6,032 nucleotides of DNA, taken from positions 1 to 6,032 of the forward strand of contig JASEJS010000041.1 of NCBI GenBank assembly GCA_030016765.1. Direction: 5' to 3'. The DNA comes from Patescibacteria group bacterium (lineage in GTDB: Bacteria; Patescibacteriota; Minisyncoccia; Minisyncoccales; JASEJS01). A program made the translations under genes and the position numbers. Of the stretch, positions 5,039 through 6,032 are shown one piece after another (position 1 is the stretch's first letter; each line of letters opens with the position of its first letter). The notes below the pieces were generated by a model. It searched no databases and was not told where the DNA came from. It saw only the letters and a list, made by a program, of their open reading frames with translations.

Positions 5039-5062
5039 GGCTTCCTCTTCTCAAACGAAGCC
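5039..5062 (-). terminator. Possible terminator after the membrane-protein gene
   Basis: Stem GGCTTC/GAAGCC (6 bp) with a 12-nt loop; on the minus strand it is followed by TTTTATAGAATTTTTT. It lies about 110 bp past the stop of the 5171-5563 gene. The rest of 5025-5170 is AT-rich and shows no gene. Confidence 0.35.
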
Positions 5063-5170
5063 AGTTTTATCTTTAATACTTTAAATAGTTTATTCTTCTC
5101 ATTACCAGTTACCAAAAATTATAAAAATTAGAGATATACTTTATCTTTTTTTATTTATCAAAAAGTATTA

Positions 5171-5563
5171 TTAGTTTTTCTCTAAATTTATTTTTTTCCT
5201 TAATCGAGAATAAATAACTAAATGGAATATTCCGGCAGATACAAATGAAATTAGCCAGGCTAAACATAAAATTAACCAAAGTGAACGAAGAAGATTAACA
5301 CTCGTCTGAAGAAGCTTTCCAAAAAGAGGATAAAAAAAATAATAAAAAGGAAAAAATCCACTAAAAAAAAGTAATACCCCGTAGATGATGATATTACGAC
5401 CTCTAAGAATTTCTTTCTCAATTTGCTTGTTTAATTCTTCGAATGGAATTTTCTTCCTTTGAGCATAAATTCTTTTCGCTCGATAGAAATAATAGCATTC
5501 ACTGATTATATGAATGAAAGGCCCTAATATTGTTAATAATATCATCCCTGTTTGAAAATTCAT
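5171..5563 (-). CDS. Small membrane protein with three predicted helices, function unknown
   Basis: I do not recognise a family. From the ATG at 5563 the product has 130 residues and three hydrophobic stretches: about 7-26 (M-I-L-L-T-I-L-G-P-F-I-H-I-I), 57-81 (rich in Phe and Tyr: L-L-F-F-S-G-F-F-P-F-Y-Y-F-F-Y) and 93-118 (L-R-S-L-W-L-I-L-C-L-A-W-L-I-S-F-V). Between the first and second lies a charged segment with R-A-K-R-I-Y-A-Q-R-K-K and E-L-N-K-Q-I-E-K-E-I, and the C-terminus is strongly basic (R-L-R-K-K-I-N-L-E-K-N), so by the positive-inside rule both may face the cytoplasm. A TTG at 5584 would add seven residues; neither start has a Shine-Dalgarno. The frame is clean, with no stop or shift, so the gene may be live despite the decayed neighbours. 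It lies 53 bp after the RHS fragment on the same strand. Confidence 0.6.
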   Translation of the reverse strand: MNFQTGMILLTILGPFIHIISECYYFYRAKRIYAQRKKIPFEELNKQIEKEILRGRNIIIYGVLLFFSGFFPFYYFFYPLFGKLLQTSVNLLRSLWLILCLAWLISFVSAGIFHLVIYSRLRKKINLEKN

Positions 5564-5616
5564 AAAAAAATTTGTTAGAAGCAAAATTAACTAAAATTTA
5601 AATTGGGTAAATGTGT

Positions 5617-6032
5617 TTATGTTCTTCCATTTCCCGCCGAAGAAGGATTCACTATACCTTTTTTCTGAATAGTTAAAACTTGAGCAAGAATCGAGGGAGG
5701 TAATAAATTATTTTCAAACAATCTTGCATCATCCGGTCCCCAAGTTAAAGGATCAGGAGTTATAAATCTTCCAATCTTTGGATCATAATAGCGAGCACCA
5801 AAGTAGATTAAACCAGATTTGGAGTTATATTCTTTTGTTGAGAAACGATAGAGATTGATTATATCATCACCATTGACAGAAAGGATATTACCGTAGGCAT
5901 CATAGATATAACTCTTTTCTATTTCACCTTCATCATCAGTTAAGGAAGTTACTCCTCCAATTCCATCATAATGGTAGTAATAAGGCTCAAGTTTAGTCTT
6001 CCCACACTCTTCTGGCAATAAAGCTGAAATGA
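5617..6032 (-). CDS. RHS-repeat protein, C-terminal core domain (5' end beyond window; tail looks degenerate)
   Basis: RHS/YD-repeat proteins are large secreted or surface shells that often deliver a variable C-terminal toxin. The frame is open to the window edge, so only the 3' end is seen; the TTG near 6018 is not the start. Numbered from there, the RHS-associated core is clear: Y-Y-Y-H-Y-D-G-I-G-G-V-T-S-L-T-D (13-28), S-Y-I-Y-D-A-Y-G-N (36-44), F-S-T-K-E-Y-N-S-K-S-G-L-I-Y-F-G-A-R-Y-Y-D-P (59-80, given here split by hyphens) and I-G-R-F-I-T-P-D-P-L (82-91). After the conserved D-P-L the protein has only 42 more residues, T-W-G-P-D-D-A-R-L-F and then sequence ending N-P-S-S-A-G-N-G-R-T. The usual N-P-Y-x-Y-x-x-N-N-P-x-N sequence and toxin domain are absent, so the 3' end is probably truncated or frameshifted. 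Confidence 0.85.
   Translation of the reverse strand, partial: ISALLPEECGKTKLEPYYYHYDGIGGVTSLTDDEGEIEKSYIYDAYGNILSVNGDDIINLYRFSTKEYNSKSGLIYFGARYYDPKIGRFITPDPLTWGPDDARLFENNLLPPSILAQVLTIQKKGIVNPSSAGNGRT

Overview
The window looks like part of a small, AT-rich bacterial genome. My best guess is a Candidate Phyla Radiation (Patescibacteria, Parcubacteria-like) organism. That guess rests on AT-rich, lysine-rich proteins, tightly packed or overlapping genes, palindromic repeats pressed into gene junctions, and protein styles I remember from that group; no marker here proves it. UGA is used as a stop (infC, and the antitoxin just ahead of an ATG), so the lineages that read UGA as glycine are unlikely.

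Left part (1-1190, + strand): the end of the translation operon infC-rpmI-rplT (IF-3, L35, L20). infC is cut by the window edge and overlaps rpmI in an ATGA. Between rpmI and rplT sits an unusual ~130 bp element full of short palindromes built on TTCGCATA. A terminator hairpin working in both directions ends this operon and the opposing one.

Middle part (1179-3742, - strand): a tight gene string that reads as one operon. It starts from a near-perfect sigma-70 promoter (TTGACA-16 bp-TATAAT) and runs: intact antitoxin-like gene, truncated RelE-type toxin, NUDIX hydrolase (Ap4A-hydrolase-like), a one-domain O6-alkylguanine-DNA alkyltransferase, then a PurF homologue. The PurF homologue keeps the PRPP-binding motif and all four Fe-S cysteines, but its glutaminase domain has lost the residues that bind glutamine and form the oxyanion hole. 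A 13-bp perfect inverted repeat is embedded across the NUDIX/alkyltransferase junction and is read as protein.

Right-centre part (3708-5024, - strand): a gene graveyard. It holds the first 12 codons of a second NUDIX gene (now overlapping the operon promoter), a wrecked undecaprenyl-diphosphate synthase (uppS), and a truncated FAD-dependent oxidoreductase of the geranylgeranyl-reductase type. The last two point to a lost isoprenoid/polyprenol function.

Right end (5171-6032, - strand): a small three-helix membrane protein of unknown function, and the 3' end of an RHS-repeat protein whose core domain is clear but whose tail looks short and degenerate.

The strongest leads are the glutaminase-dead, Fe-S-competent PurF homologue and its linkage to nucleotide and DNA-repair housekeeping genes behind a toxin-antitoxin promoter.
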